DNA of 64,000 bases from Adenophora triphylla var. japonica (lineage: Eukaryota; Streptophyta; Magnoliopsida; Asterales; Campanulaceae), in contig JAFEMH010005382.1 in the NCBI GenBank assembly GCA_022495995.1, positions 1-64,000 of the forward strand, read 5' to 3'. A model generated the notes under the pieces. The model searched no databases, was not told where the DNA came from, and was given only the letters and a program-made list of their open reading frames with translations. Numbering within the stretch: position 1 is the stretch's first letter; each line of letters starts with the position of its first letter. Shown here piece by piece: positions 24,288-34,343 of the stretch. Both the position numbers and the translations under genes were made by a program.

Positions 24288-24478
24288 AATTAGAGGCCTG
24301 TTACGTAGGTAGAAAACAAAAACAATTAAAAACAAAAATTTTATGATATCGAATAAATCAATTAACCAAAATTCTGAAATTAAAATGATTGTATAACATT
24401 GTAATGAACACGTGTGTAATGTCAAATAGGACGTTTAAAGAATTAAATTAATAATTATTTTACTAAGAAAACAATGAC

Positions 24479-27111
24479 TCAACTAAAAGTAATTTGCAAT
24501 GGCTCCTTGCATGATCTTTTATTATGATAACCTTCTTTTCCGCATCGACGACATTTCATCTTCCTCTTTGTACCTTCTCCTCTAGAAATGTAGCGATTTT
24601 TCCTTGGCCTAGGGCGTTTTGTTTCGGGAGGAAGAACCACGGATTCCCATCAACTACGAGGAGGACATAATGTAGAAATAGCCGGAATTGTGAGCATAAG
24701 ATTCCACTGTAATTCCTTACCTTGAAATAATCTTGAATGAAAGAAGAAGAATTGTTCTTAAACCTGTGAAGACGGATATGGAATGAACACACGGAAATCC
24801 ATTCTGCCCACAACCCACATGAACATGTGTATTCTGTATGTTGACAACCATAGAAGGATGCTGAATGAACTTCAAATACATATTCAGCGCAAGCATGAAT
24901 TATCCATGACCTTCCTTTGTCTGCACATTCCAAGTATACCTTCTGGATGGATGGACACAACACATTTGCCCATGAATTTGATTCTTGTTTACGTCTGCAC
25001 ATTCTTGACATAATCTTCAAACGTATATTGTCAATCAACTCTACAACAGGGAGAGATTTATACTCCTTTATCATAGCATTAAATGACTCAGCCGCATTTG
25101 AGTACAATTCTCCATAACGATTACCTCCAAAATAAGCAGCTGCATAGTTTTCTTTCGGAAGATTGTTGAAAAACTTCGAGACACCTTCGTACCACCCTCA
25201 TTTATGATTTCGTCCATAAGAATGCGAAAGTGCTCGGGTGTTGGAGCTTTTGAAAGCTTAGAAAATTTGTGAAGAATATTGGACCGCACCTCCTTCGATA
25301 ACCCACCAAGTTTATTTCGAAGGTTGTTTTTTAAATGGAACATGCTGAATGAATGGTGTGAAAACGGCATAACCTCATGAACCGAAGTAATGATACCCTG
25401 ATGACGATCCGAAACAAATGTCACTCCTCGCTCAGTTATGTAAGGACGGAGATTTTGGAGAAACCACGTCCAATTTTCAGTATCCTCCGATCCAACCACA
25501 GCAAAAGCAACATGGAATAGGCCTACAACCAAAACAATTCATAAAAAATTAATTTGACATCATAAAATATGAATAAAAATAAAAACCAATATACAAAATG
25601 TTAAAACATAAATAAGTTGTCTCATATCACATGGTCTAAGACATTTGATTTGACATATAGCAAGTGATAAAGGACCTGGAAACATCATAAACAAATCTAT
25701 AAAGACATTTGAATTGTCCTATATCAAATAATATAGGACCTGCCAACGTAATATACAAAACTATAAGACCTTTGAATGGTCTTATAGCGAGGTATAGGAC
25801 ACGGCACTTCATATATAAAGCTATAAGATCTTTGAATGGTCTTATAGCAATTGGTATAGAACATGTTAACTACATATATAAAGCTATCAGACCATTGAAG
25901 AATCCTATATCAATTAGTATAGGTACTCATATAATCATATACATATGTTATAAGACCTCTGAATGAACCTATATCAACTGGAACATATAAAAAAAATTTA
26001 AAAGCATTAATAATAAAATTCTCATACCATTATCTCCATCTTTATTTGTTCTTGCAAGTAGGGTACCCGAAAAATTCCGAGTCAAAAATGTTTCATCCAA
26101 AAATAACAAGGGACGACAAAACTTAAATCCCCGCAAACATGCCCCAAATGCAAAAAAGCAACGGCTGGAAACGAGAAGTCACAGGATCGGACTCAAACTT
26201 CACACAACCATCTGGATCCACCTCCCTAATTTTATCTCGTATATGCTTTAAGCTTATTATACGCAAACTTTGCCTCACCAAAAATAATGTTTTTCGCCTT
26301 CTCAAGCGCTCTCCAAACAACCTTGTAATGAACGGTGAGGCCATACTCTGTTAGCAACGATTTTACAAGAGAAGCAGGACTAACATTTGGATCATCTCTA
26401 ACCTTATAACGGATAACACTGGAAAGAACATCACATCCCATCCTTTGCCCAAAATCACAACTAATCGCATCCTTGCATATATGATCGAGGATATATTTCC
26501 TTATGTAGAAATATCCACCGCATTTTCAATTGAGGCATGTATCTTCCATGGACAACCTTTTGATTCTTTGTATGAGCATACAGTAGTATACGAGTAGGTT
26601 CATTTTTCACATAGTTGAAATCAAACCCCACTTCCGTTGCAAACTTACACAATGCATTCCTAAATTCACCAGAGCCACCTTCAAATATCTGGCCAATATT
26701 TTGTATTGCGTCTGCCCATTCCGCACTTCTCATTCTCTTTTCTTTGTGATAGAAGAATTTAACATTATCATCATTTCTACTACTACTGCCTTCGCATAAT
26801 GTGGAAAATGAATTCTCGAATGAATCACTGACATTACTAACACATATACTCAAATCATTCACATTTATTTCTAGTAGATCAATATTACTACGAGCAATCA
26901 TAACACCCATACAGATGAAATCTTGCTCACTAGACAACATGCACGACCTTTTCTCACCTAACAGATATGACATCGAGATTGTCTCCTTTTTCAAACTGTT
27001 CCATCTGTTGCAACTAAATTCAACAATAGATTCATAAGAATCAAATTGATCAAACCTAGTAACAACCGAAAATCTTCCATAATTCAACATCAACATCACA
27101 TTAGACTCCAT
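24479..27111 (-). pseudogene. MULE transposase, frameshifted
   Basis: Two exons, 26039-27111 and 24479-25522, with a 516-bp GT-AG intron that falls inside a Gly codon. Domains in order: an N-terminal MuDR-type region from the ATG at 27111 (MESNVMLMLNYGRF), a DNA-binding stretch (KYILDHICKDAIS), the catalytic core with LDETFL (first Asp), FVSDRHQGI (second Asp) and SNAAESFNAMIKE (Glu), a SWIM zinc finger (CSCGLWAEWISVCSFH), and a C-terminal zinc knuckle (CRRCGKEGYHNKRSC) ending at 24479. At least four frameshifts (near 26560, 26510, 26240 and 25190) prevent a full product. An alternative first exon could lie upstream of 27147. The family assignment is firm from the combined motifs. Confidence 0.85.
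25651..25926. repeat. Palindrome array in the transposase intron
   Basis: Copies at about 25651, 25715, 25779, 25839 and 25902, spaced 60-64 bp as in the 23.9-24.3 kb array, and ending before the exon at 26039. Arms are more diverged here (TATAGAAC, AGTATAGG). Thus introns of both opposing genes were invaded by one repeat family. Confidence 0.8.
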
Positions 27112-27230
27112 TGAAGGTAAAATTGTTTTATCTGTAAATAAATTCAATCAAAAAATTAATCAAAGACTCAACATTCTGAAGAAAAAAATAATGAAAATTA
27201 ATACAAAATATTAACTGAATTCAATCAAGA

Positions 27231-27438
27231 TCATAATTCGGATGTAATACCTTCTTTCCGGATTGATTGAATTGAATGAAAGGATTGCGATTTCAAAATT
27301 CTTCACAGGCGATCGGATCCTTAAGGAACGGAGATCATAATTCGGATGTAATACCTTCTTTCCGGATTGATTGAATTGAATGAAAGGATTGCGATTTCAA
27401 AATTCTTCAGAGGTGATCGGATCCTTAAGGAACGGAAT
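27231..27438. repeat. 104-bp tandem duplication
   Basis: Two almost identical copies, starting at 27231 and 27335 (TCATAATTCGGATGTAATACC ... TCGGATCCTTAAGGAACGG), upstream of the transposase. Only two or three bases differ. A recent slip-type duplication in the subterminal region of the MULE. Confidence 0.9.
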
Positions 27439-27944
27439 GATTAATTGCATGGATTAAGCGATCGCAATCTTATTAGTTAACGGCGCCGTCAACTAATTCA
27501 TCCGGTATATATCATTTTGGGGTTTAAAGGGATTTTGATTTGGAATATAAAAGGGATTTGTCTTTTTTAATTAGATTTGGGTTTTTTTGGGTTATGATTT
27601 GAGAAATGTGGGTAAAGAGGAATTTTTCCTTTAAAAAATATAAGCCACATTGGATAGAGATAAAGGCCACCCAAAATGGCCACGGAAATAAACCCCAACT
27701 CCATTAAGCCCTTAAATTTTGAGCTTAATGGGGGCAGGGAGAGTGTAGGCAACCAATTTGTCAAGCAAATGTAGAGAAATAGAGAATGTGCAGAAAACTA
27801 AGGGCAGGGAGGGAGAAGGTGATGGGGCGGATTGTATGATATGGCTCCTAATAGGCTCTAGTCCTTATTTTCTAATTGGCTTGTCGTTAGTCTATTTTCA
27901 GAAGTTGCAAAATCATATATGATTATTTACATTAAATAACTAAG
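27439..27944. other. Non-coding right flank of the MULE
   Basis: No gene is supported. It contains the inverted ACGGCGCCGTCAACTAATT block and runs of GGGTTTTTTTGGG-like sequence that loosely mirror the left flank near 17.5 kb. Confidence 0.4.
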
Positions 27945-28277
27945 TTAATTATTCTCTTCTGCAGCCTTTTGTTCCATCTCTTTTGCTTTTGCTTCTTCAA
28001 ATTGTTTCCTCAGCTCCAACTCCTGAGATTAGTATAATGACAACGGATATGAAGGGAAGGCCATAAGGGCAGAATATCTATTGCATTCACATGGATGTGG
28101 GCTATGTGGCCATGTTTCTAAAATTATAAATGAAAAGTAGCAGAAGAGTGGAAGTTTCATTACTGCGTCCATTCTTCTCATTTCACTTCGAGCATACTGA
28201 GCCACCAAATACATAGCTGATACAAGAAACATAACATTCTTCAGATAGCAATACCAAGTGTAAAGGATATTCCAGAA
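27945..28277 (-). pseudogene. 3' exons of an unidentified membrane/coiled-coil protein
   Basis: Exons 28164-28277 (38 codons) and 27945-28022 (25 codons plus stop) join in phase 0 through a GT-AG intron. The first encodes a hydrophobic segment with FWNILYTWYCYLKNVMFLV and then ARSEMRRMDA; the second encodes a charged helix ELELRKQFEEAKAKEMEQ and ends AAEENN. This looks like the C-terminus of a tail-anchored or multi-span membrane protein with a coiled-coil tail. I do not recognise the family. Both exons are open, but no matching upstream exons were identified, and fragments of unrelated genes lie next in line, so it is probably a captured fragment. Confidence 0.5.
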
Positions 28278-28437
28278 CTGCAAAAGTAGGTGATTAAAGC
28301 GTAAATGTGGATATACCCAGTGAAGGCATGCAGATAAAGAAGAGTTGTACCAGATGAAAATCGAGTCTGTGAATCAAAGAGATACCATATGAGAATATTT
28401 TCTAACAGCTATAAGGACCAAGTATATGCACTTTTTA

Positions 28438-28687
28438 CTCCCTCCATCCCGGAAAGAAGTTATCATGCTTTACGGTTTTGGTTTGCCCCAAAAGAAGAGC
28501 TGCATTAGTAAAATTTAAGCTATCCATTATTCTTGACTTTTTCTTTCTTTTAGAAAAAGTGATAATTATCTTTTGTGTCATACAATGAAAAAAAAAATTA
28601 AAGAAAATATTGAGAAACAAAAGAACGATAGTAACATACTAAAATGTTTGATTTCTCAAATGAACCTCCCTTTTGGAACCGAGTGAG
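28438..28687. mobile_element. Degenerate Stowaway-like MITE
   Basis: Left end CTCCCTCCATCCCGGAAAG; right end, inverted, CTCACTCGGTTCCAAAAGG; TA on both sides. The 61-codon open frame inside it is not a gene. Confidence 0.6.
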
Positions 28688-28689
28688 TA

Positions 28690-29678
28690 TATGCTAAACA
28701 TATCATTCCAAAATAGGTCGTCAGTAGAAACCCATTTAAGACCTATATAAAACATGGATATTCTGGATGCGGACAGAACCACGAGTTTTTAATTGGGAAA
28801 ATCCTAAATAGCATTTTGTGTTGTTGATAATGTAAACATTAGTTGAGAGGAAAATCTGGTCTCAGGCCTCCAAACGGAGAACCATTGCAAAACTAAAATA
28901 CTATCAGGAAGTAATCTTTTGCAATCACAATCTAAATGTGTTGCTTCCAGAAGGACATGAACCGTCGAATTGTCAAACATCGTAACCATAAGGAAGGAAC
29001 ACATAAAAGCATTTTGAAGAAAGTTCCTCAATAGCACAACCGCCAATATTATTGGGGTTACCACAATAGTACGTACAGTGCATGTTTCATTGTTTGTGTT
29101 TTCTTATTGTATATTTGTTCCTAAAGGACTCATTGAGAGAAGCATATCCTATGAGGGCTTCTTCGTTCAAAAGAACAGGATGATCTACACCCCACCCTAA
29201 ATTTCCTGAGTAATGTACAGTTTCTAGGTAAAATCAAACCTACCCTTGAATGAGATAATTGAACCGGCTTGCAGCCTAGTTGCTGAGCAGGCAAGACCAA
29301 GTGAAAAACCAAGCATTAACTATTCCTCAGTGACTCACTCAACTTGGCACATGGCTGTCTTCCATGGTTATGTAAGAATAACATAGTGAAAACAGCTAGT
29401 AACTAATCTTATTCTTCTCTACCTCCTTGGATTTTAAATGATGAAAGCTGCAAAGAAGGTATGCTTGGGCTAAGACTTGCAAGTAAATGAGATAAAGATG
29501 TAGGCTCACTCAGAAAATAAACTGAGGTCGAAGACGAAGGGGTGAAATCTATTAGAAAAAAGCTTGTGTGCACCATAATTCACTCAGGTAATTGACAAAC
29601 TGAAATGCAAAAAGTTGAAATTTTCTTGGGAAAAGTTAGGGTACCTGGGGCAAAATCATATGCTGAACATGTAAAAAC
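28690..29678. other. No gene recognised
   Basis: Sequence between exon fragments. An 86-codon minus-strand frame at 28804-29064 has no splice context or recognisable motif, so I leave it unassigned. Confidence 0.4.
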
Positions 29679-29722
29679 TCATTCTTCCATTGCATCTCCT
29701 TCAAACTCAATCACATCCACCT
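29679..29722 (-). pseudogene. Terminal exon fragment, unidentified
   Basis: After a TGCTTGCAG acceptor a short frame reads VDVIEFEGDAMEE and stop. It looks like an acidic C-terminus of some protein. It is too short to name and its upstream partner is not apparent. Confidence 0.3.
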
Positions 29723-29898
29723 CTGCAAGCACAACAAAAAGATCACCTGGAATTAGAAGATAGTCTTTAGACAGACAGAAAGAAAAATACCAACAGACAA
29801 CAATAAAGAGCATAAGAGACATCAGTTTTTTTAAAGAGTATTTTCAAGCTAATGCAAATTTGTGCTTGACTGACACTAAAAAATAAATGATTGCTGAC

Positions 29899-30205
29899 CT
29901 GTAGCGGCACTGAACATGCTCCAAGATCCCAAACTTTGAAGTTTTTAAGAACCAATCTTTCCCTGGAACCAACTTCCAACATTCCTATGTCGCCCACATT
30001 TGTACCGACTGAAACACCACATTGTTATACCAGAATGACAGCATCGACTTGGAGATGGTTTATAAAAGAAAATTGATCTTTTGCATATCAAGGGTTCTAG
30101 AATAAGCAAACCTAGGAGAAGTGTCTGTTGAACTGGATGAAAATCCATGCTCATCGGAGATGATCCCTGATTTAGAGTTCGACCAACTGTCTTAGGTCAT
30201 CAGGT
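29899..30205 (-). pseudogene. TOPLESS-type corepressor, two-exon fragment
   Basis: Exon 30112-30205 encodes KTVGRTLNQGSSPMSMDFHP and VQQTLLL; exon 29899-30008 encodes GTNVGDIGMLEVGSRERLVL then FKVWDLGACSVPLQ. Together they match the start of the WD40 part of TOPLESS/TPR transcriptional corepressors, with the normal intron joint inside a Val codon and a proper GT donor after PLQ. A small deletion precedes KTVGRT and shifts the frame against the expected DDLP. The LisH/CTLH N-terminus and the remaining WD repeats are absent, so no product can be made. In intact genes this protein bridges repressor motifs to histone deacetylases. Family identity is confident. Confidence 0.8.
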
Positions 30206-30307
30206 GCATTGAAATCATATAGCAGCAGTTCTCTTTTCTTCTCCATTATTTTAGTGGAAAATAGTTGGTTCTTTTTCCTTTTTCTTGGGAAAATTTATGT
30301 TGTTGAT

Positions 30308-30493
30308 TAAGCAGCAGCAACTGCTCCAGAATGGAAAGGGTAATCCTGGGTATTTTTGTTTGAAGAAGTCTCGTTTTCTTCTTTTTTTCTCATGGCTTTC
30401 ATGGATGCCTTTAGATTCCATTTCTTCTCCTTGGCTTCATCTCTTTCAATTTGTTCTTCCCTGCACTCTTCACTACAGAATGGAGTGTCCCCT
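30308..30493 (-). pseudogene. FCS-like zinc finger (FLZ) protein, last exon
   Basis: After a TTATGCAG acceptor the frame reads [34 protein letters not shown] and ends [11 protein letters not shown] plus stop. This is the second exon of FLZ (DUF581) genes: the second half of the FCS zinc finger and the conserved C-terminus. The first exon, with the first Cys pair and the FLxxCxLC part, was not found within 1.2 kb upstream, where ETO1-like sequence begins instead. Intact FLZ proteins act as SnRK1 kinase adaptors. This copy is open but incomplete, so it is called a fragment. Confidence 0.75.
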
Positions 30494-30911
30494 CTGCATA
30501 ATCACAATCAGATTCATAATCATGTTAAGAAGAAGGAAAATCAAAAGAAAATCTAGTCAATAATTATTATTAATTCAGGGAAAACCAATCGGAATCATGA
30601 GGGATAATCATGTTACAACAGAAGAGAATTGAAATGGGTTTTTCGTTGCCGAGAAAATGGAGGAGAATTAGTGTTTGGATGCAGATGATTATAATGTATT
30701 ATTACTACTAACAACCACATCCCGCCATAGTCATGGTCATTGCCATCTGAACCAATCAACCACTAAATAGATAATGAAACTTGAGTTAACGATGGGGTTT
30801 GTGGAGAAAAAGCTAATAAAAATGTTGTCACAGATCCATGTCATGGTCATGGCACCACACACCAATAAAAATGTTGTTAGCATCACGTGCTTCACACTGC
30901 AAGTAGCAACT

Positions 30912-31130
30912 TTACAGATCAAATCCTTCGCAAAATAATAAATTATCACAATTTACAGATATTTTATAGACTTCGTCAGCTAATATGTTACACAATGGAT
31001 TGCAGCAATTTGCACCACTCAATCTTGAACACGTGTGCCCAATAAAGAGAGCTGCAAGATAATCCACTGCAAAGCTATGTAGAAATGTCTGAAATAACAA
31101 ATAATCCTCCGTACCATGTAAATAGTCCAC
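30912..31130 (-). other. Cys-rich open frame, unassigned
   Basis: The frame contains FAVDYLAALFIGHTCSRLSG then CCNPLC and DEVYKIS, preceded by a CTTTGCAG acceptor. Composition looks coding, but I do not recognise it. It could be another captured exon. Confidence 0.25.
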
Positions 31131-31464
31131 GTTTGAAAGTATTAACTTATTAATTTTTGTTCTTTTAAACCTTTGTATTTCTTATAATTTGTACCGAAGT
31201 TGAATATTTTTTCCACAATATGCAATAAGACTATCATATCTTAAACACAGAGTGAAATTCTACTAAATGAAATACATGGAACAAAGTTTGATGATATAGA
31301 ACTTGTGCAGTATTAAGAACAACCTTCTTGCAGTCAGGTAAGATGCTGACAGACCAACAATAATGCATAAAAGCATAATTGGACTATTCCCCATTGTAAA
31401 AATAAAGTAAAATACAATTAGCGAATCTATTTTATTTTTCTCAGCGTTGGTGTGTAAACCATAC

Positions 31465-31556
31465 CTCATCAATGTTGTACATTGAGAATGCTAACCCTCC
31501 AGCACCATTGAAGTCATAAACTTCTATCTCTGTCTTCTCATTACTCCCTTCTTGAA
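31465..31556 (-). pseudogene. Exon fragment, unidentified
   Basis: A 92-bp open block between a TCTTGCAG acceptor and a GAG/GTATGG donor. It encodes QEGSNEKTEIEVYDF then NGAGGLAFSMYNIDE. Good splice signals and composition indicate a genuine exon, but the family is not recognised and neighbours belong to other genes. Confidence 0.4.
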
Positions 31557-31690
31557 CTGCAAGATATTGTCACCAATGCTGTAAGATATTCAATCATTTT
31601 TAACAGCGAAAACCATTTAGTCAATCAATAACATAATTGAAATAAATATATTAAAAAACAATAGGTTTGCATAAACAATAGAGCGAAAAT

Positions 31691-32053
31691 GAAGACCTGA
31701 AACTGCAATAAATAGAGATTCAACCTCTCATGTGGAGGGCAAGATTTGAGTTCTTCATGAATTTGAGCTAAAACTTCAACGTAATCAACTGGTTTAAAGA
31801 ATGGAAGAATTGGTGGTTCGGGCACCTTGATTAGAGATTCTCTACAAACAATAGAAAATACAAATTAATTTTCACAGTACTGAGATTGATTTCAGATAAT
31901 AAAAAGAAAATAAAAGCTGGAAATTGGTGCTTACAAGGAAGGAGATGAAGAGAACTTGGAAAGTTTCCCTCTTTCTACTTGCAGCCAAGATTGCTGATTT
32001 ATAGCATTGAGATGTGGCTCTTTACAAGACTCAGATGGAAAGAATGTCCTCAT
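31691..32053 (-). pseudogene. ETO1-like protein, 5' exons only
   Basis: Exon 31935-32053 starts MRTFFPSESCKEPHLNA and continues QQSWLQVERGKL; the second block, 31691-31841, encodes RESLIKVPEPPILPFFKPVD and then AQIHEELKSCPPHERLN to LLQFQVF. This is the N-terminus of EOL-type proteins, CUL3-BTB-TPR adaptors that send type-2 ACC synthases for degradation and so restrain ethylene synthesis. Homology stops abruptly after QVF, where RGLGE is expected, and the BTB and TPR parts (over 700 residues) are missing. The two blocks do not join in frame. About 1.1 kb upstream (to 33.25 kb), with CT/GA-rich sequence, could be its former leader and promoter. Confidence 0.75.
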
Positions 32054-32173
32054 AGGGCATAGCAGATGAAAAAGCTCCCAGATCTCCACAGCAACCAAAC
32101 TGCAAATCTCCAACCCAAAAAACGAAAATCGAAAACCCCAAAGGGTCACCAAGTTTTGAATTGAAAATCCCAA

Positions 32174-33534
32174 AGCTCAGGTCAAGTGCTTGCACATTAC
32201 AAACACCAATTTGAAATCAACACATCAAACAATCACTCAAAGCCCCAAGTGTTTGGACTTTCTCGCTATGGTCTGCAGACAGAAATTCAGAGGAATAAAG
32301 AAAAACAAATTAAAATCAAATGGGTTCTTTACATCTACATAATAACTACACAACTTTTTCAAGTCAGTCAATGACAGTCCATCTAAAGTTACTCTCTTCC
32401 TTATAGTAGAGCATACAGATTGCTAAAACAGAGTTTCATAAAAAGCCAAACAAATTAGAAAGCCCGAGCATAATGTCAACTGTAGATCCCATAGATCATA
32501 GAGTCAGGAATTACGCTGGACAAGTAATGACTTTAAAAACATTAATTTTGTAATAAAAATGTTTCTTGCTACAGTAAACATAATTAAAATTTGAAAAATG
32601 AGGAAAATTGCTTTAAATGATCCGAATTCATACCGGATAAATCAACAATGTGCTTAGTAAAGGTATCTAGCTTTGGTAAAATTGAGTAAAACAGATTTAA
32701 AAAAATGAAGGCTGAACCAAAGCAATTGAAAAAATAATTGAAATTAGGTTTCTATAAAGTAGAGATCGAGCAGCTCGCAAGCAAAAATGTTCTTGAAATA
32801 TCAAACGAAATCCAGAGTCTTATAAATCTATATAAATTTTCATACATACATAATCATACTCTTAATTCAACGAAAGTGGTAGAAAAATTCACTATACTCA
32901 CTAACCTAACTGAATGCTTGATACAATCGGAGATAATTTCATAACGTCGTTGCTGCACACCGTCAGTTCAATTAATCGGAGAGAAAATCCGGCGAATGGA
33001 GTTAGGATAATCTCTGAGCAGCAATATCATTGATTAGCTCCTGCCGGTTTCTATTTGGAGTTTGATTTCTAGCCCTAGAATCGATCTTCGCCCCTGCAAC
33101 TTTTGAAATCGATCTAGGGCCTTTTTTGGAGAGAGAGAGTAGAGAGAGATCGAGAAGAAGAGGCGTATATGGAATACAAAAAAATTGCTGCACAGTGGTT
33201 TGGACTTTGGAGAGAGAGAGGGAGAGATATTTTGTATCGTGAGAAATAAAGCGGCTTACTTTGTACGCTAGACGGTAAGGACAGTTTGGGAAATTAGCAA
33301 GTGGTGAAATTTTGAGCGGGAAAGTGCTGTCCCTTATTCACTTGCCTCTTTATATATTTATTGATGAGTACTTTTACTTGTGCCTTCTCCACCCCCCCCC
33401 CCTACTAGACGTTAGGCATTAGTTGTAACATTCATAAGAGCTGTCTCCGTCAACTATTGAAGGTAATGCGGACAGGATTCTAATGTAGCCCAAGACTTTC
33501 AGAGGATGATGAGTTGTTGAGGGAGGGGCATCAT
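32174..33534. other. Possible leader/promoter region of the ETO1-like fragment
   Basis: No supported coding region. It contains GA-rich stretches (about 33130-33155 and 33210-33230), a run of about 13 C near 33391-33404, and simple A+T-rich sequence up to the copia insertion. Confidence 0.35.
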
Positions 33535-34343
33535 TGTTGGAAAAATTTATTATATGGGAAGGAAATCTATATTTTTCTTACATGAATCGTTTGATAAAGA
33601 TTATTGTGGGTTCATGTTCCACGTTGTGAGAACATGAAAATGAAATATCTAGATATCCAATTTGATATTGGATAAGAAAGATATGATAGCTTAAAGTTGG
33701 TGGATTTAAAGTATAACTTTTGAAATTTCATCAAAGTTGATGGGGTGAAAGTGTAACTTTTGAAACTTCATCAAACTAATGATGTTCCATAAATCCAAAC
33801 TATTAAGGGATTAATTGGATACATACCAAGAGTCTTGGGATTACAAATTGAAAGGACCTTGGGATTAATTGGATACATATCAAGAATCTTGGGGTTACAA
33901 ATTGAAAGGACCTTCATATAAAATCCTAGGACTTTTGGTGAAGCTATATAAGAGTTACCCACAACAAGAAACTAGAATGATTTTTCATCAATCTTTCCAC
34001 CCTCCCTCTTGCAATTTGTTATCTTCTTCTTTTGGCCTCCTAGAGAAATATCTATGGTGATTTTGTCCAAGCATAGGGAAATTCGCCGAAAAACTTAAGT
34101 GCAAAGTTGTTCCGGTTCAACCGTTCTATCCTGGGAGACTAACGTTCATTGAAGACCTCGAGCACTCGTAGTGAGGGGGAGAATTAGTCTTAAGGAGAGT
34201 GTCTAACACGGCTCGAATTCAAGCAAATTCAAGACGACGACTTACGGTTTTTTCTTTGTTAATGTTTATGTTGTAGTATATTGTATTTCAATTTTATTAT
34301 AATTCTTTTTCTTTTGTGCTCGATTGTTTAGATTTGTCTAACA
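33535..34343 (+). repeat. 5' LTR of the copia element
   Basis: 809 bp, TGTTGGAAAAATT to TCTAACA. It includes short internal repeats (AAAGTTGGTGG-AAAGTGTAACTTTTGAAAC and TTGGGGTTACAAATTGAAAGG). It serves as the empty-site reference for the MITE in the 3' LTR. Confidence 0.93.

Larger units (their letters stand above)
23565..24478. other. Space between the convergent MULE genes
   Basis: This non-coding stretch separates the stop of the peptidase gene from the stop of the transposase gene. It holds four GGGCGGTCGCCC-type motifs (23775-23885) and the densest palindrome array (23926-24287). Open frames on both strands that read repeated Gly-Pro-Ile-Ala-Ile are translations of the palindromes, not genes. 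Confidence 0.7.
17460..27640. mobile_element. Decayed Mutator-like element with Ulp1 peptidase gene (KI-MULE type)
   Basis: A MULE transposase pseudogene on the minus strand and a Ulp1/C48 peptidase-type gene on the plus strand converge within about 10 kb, the arrangement known from Kaonashi/KI-MULE elements of plants. Boundaries are estimates. Non-coding flanks at about 17485-17600 and, inverted, 27480-27640 share loose similarity (CCAAATCAAxATCCC, TTTAAACCC-like runs and an ACGGCG...GTTAA block), as eroded terminal repeats would, but no clean ends or 9-bp target duplication were found. Both genes carry frameshifts, so it is inactive. Its introns and intergenic part hold the palindromic repeats listed separately. 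Confidence 0.7.

Noticed and set aside
23608..24425. Open frames on both strands rich in Gly-Pro-Ile-Ala-Ile
   Set aside because: They are translations of the palindromic repeats. Because the repeat is symmetric, both strands stay open; there is no start context or family match.
28804..29064. 86-codon minus-strand frame near the exon fragments
   Set aside because: No splice sites at sensible places and no known motif; left as unassigned sequence.
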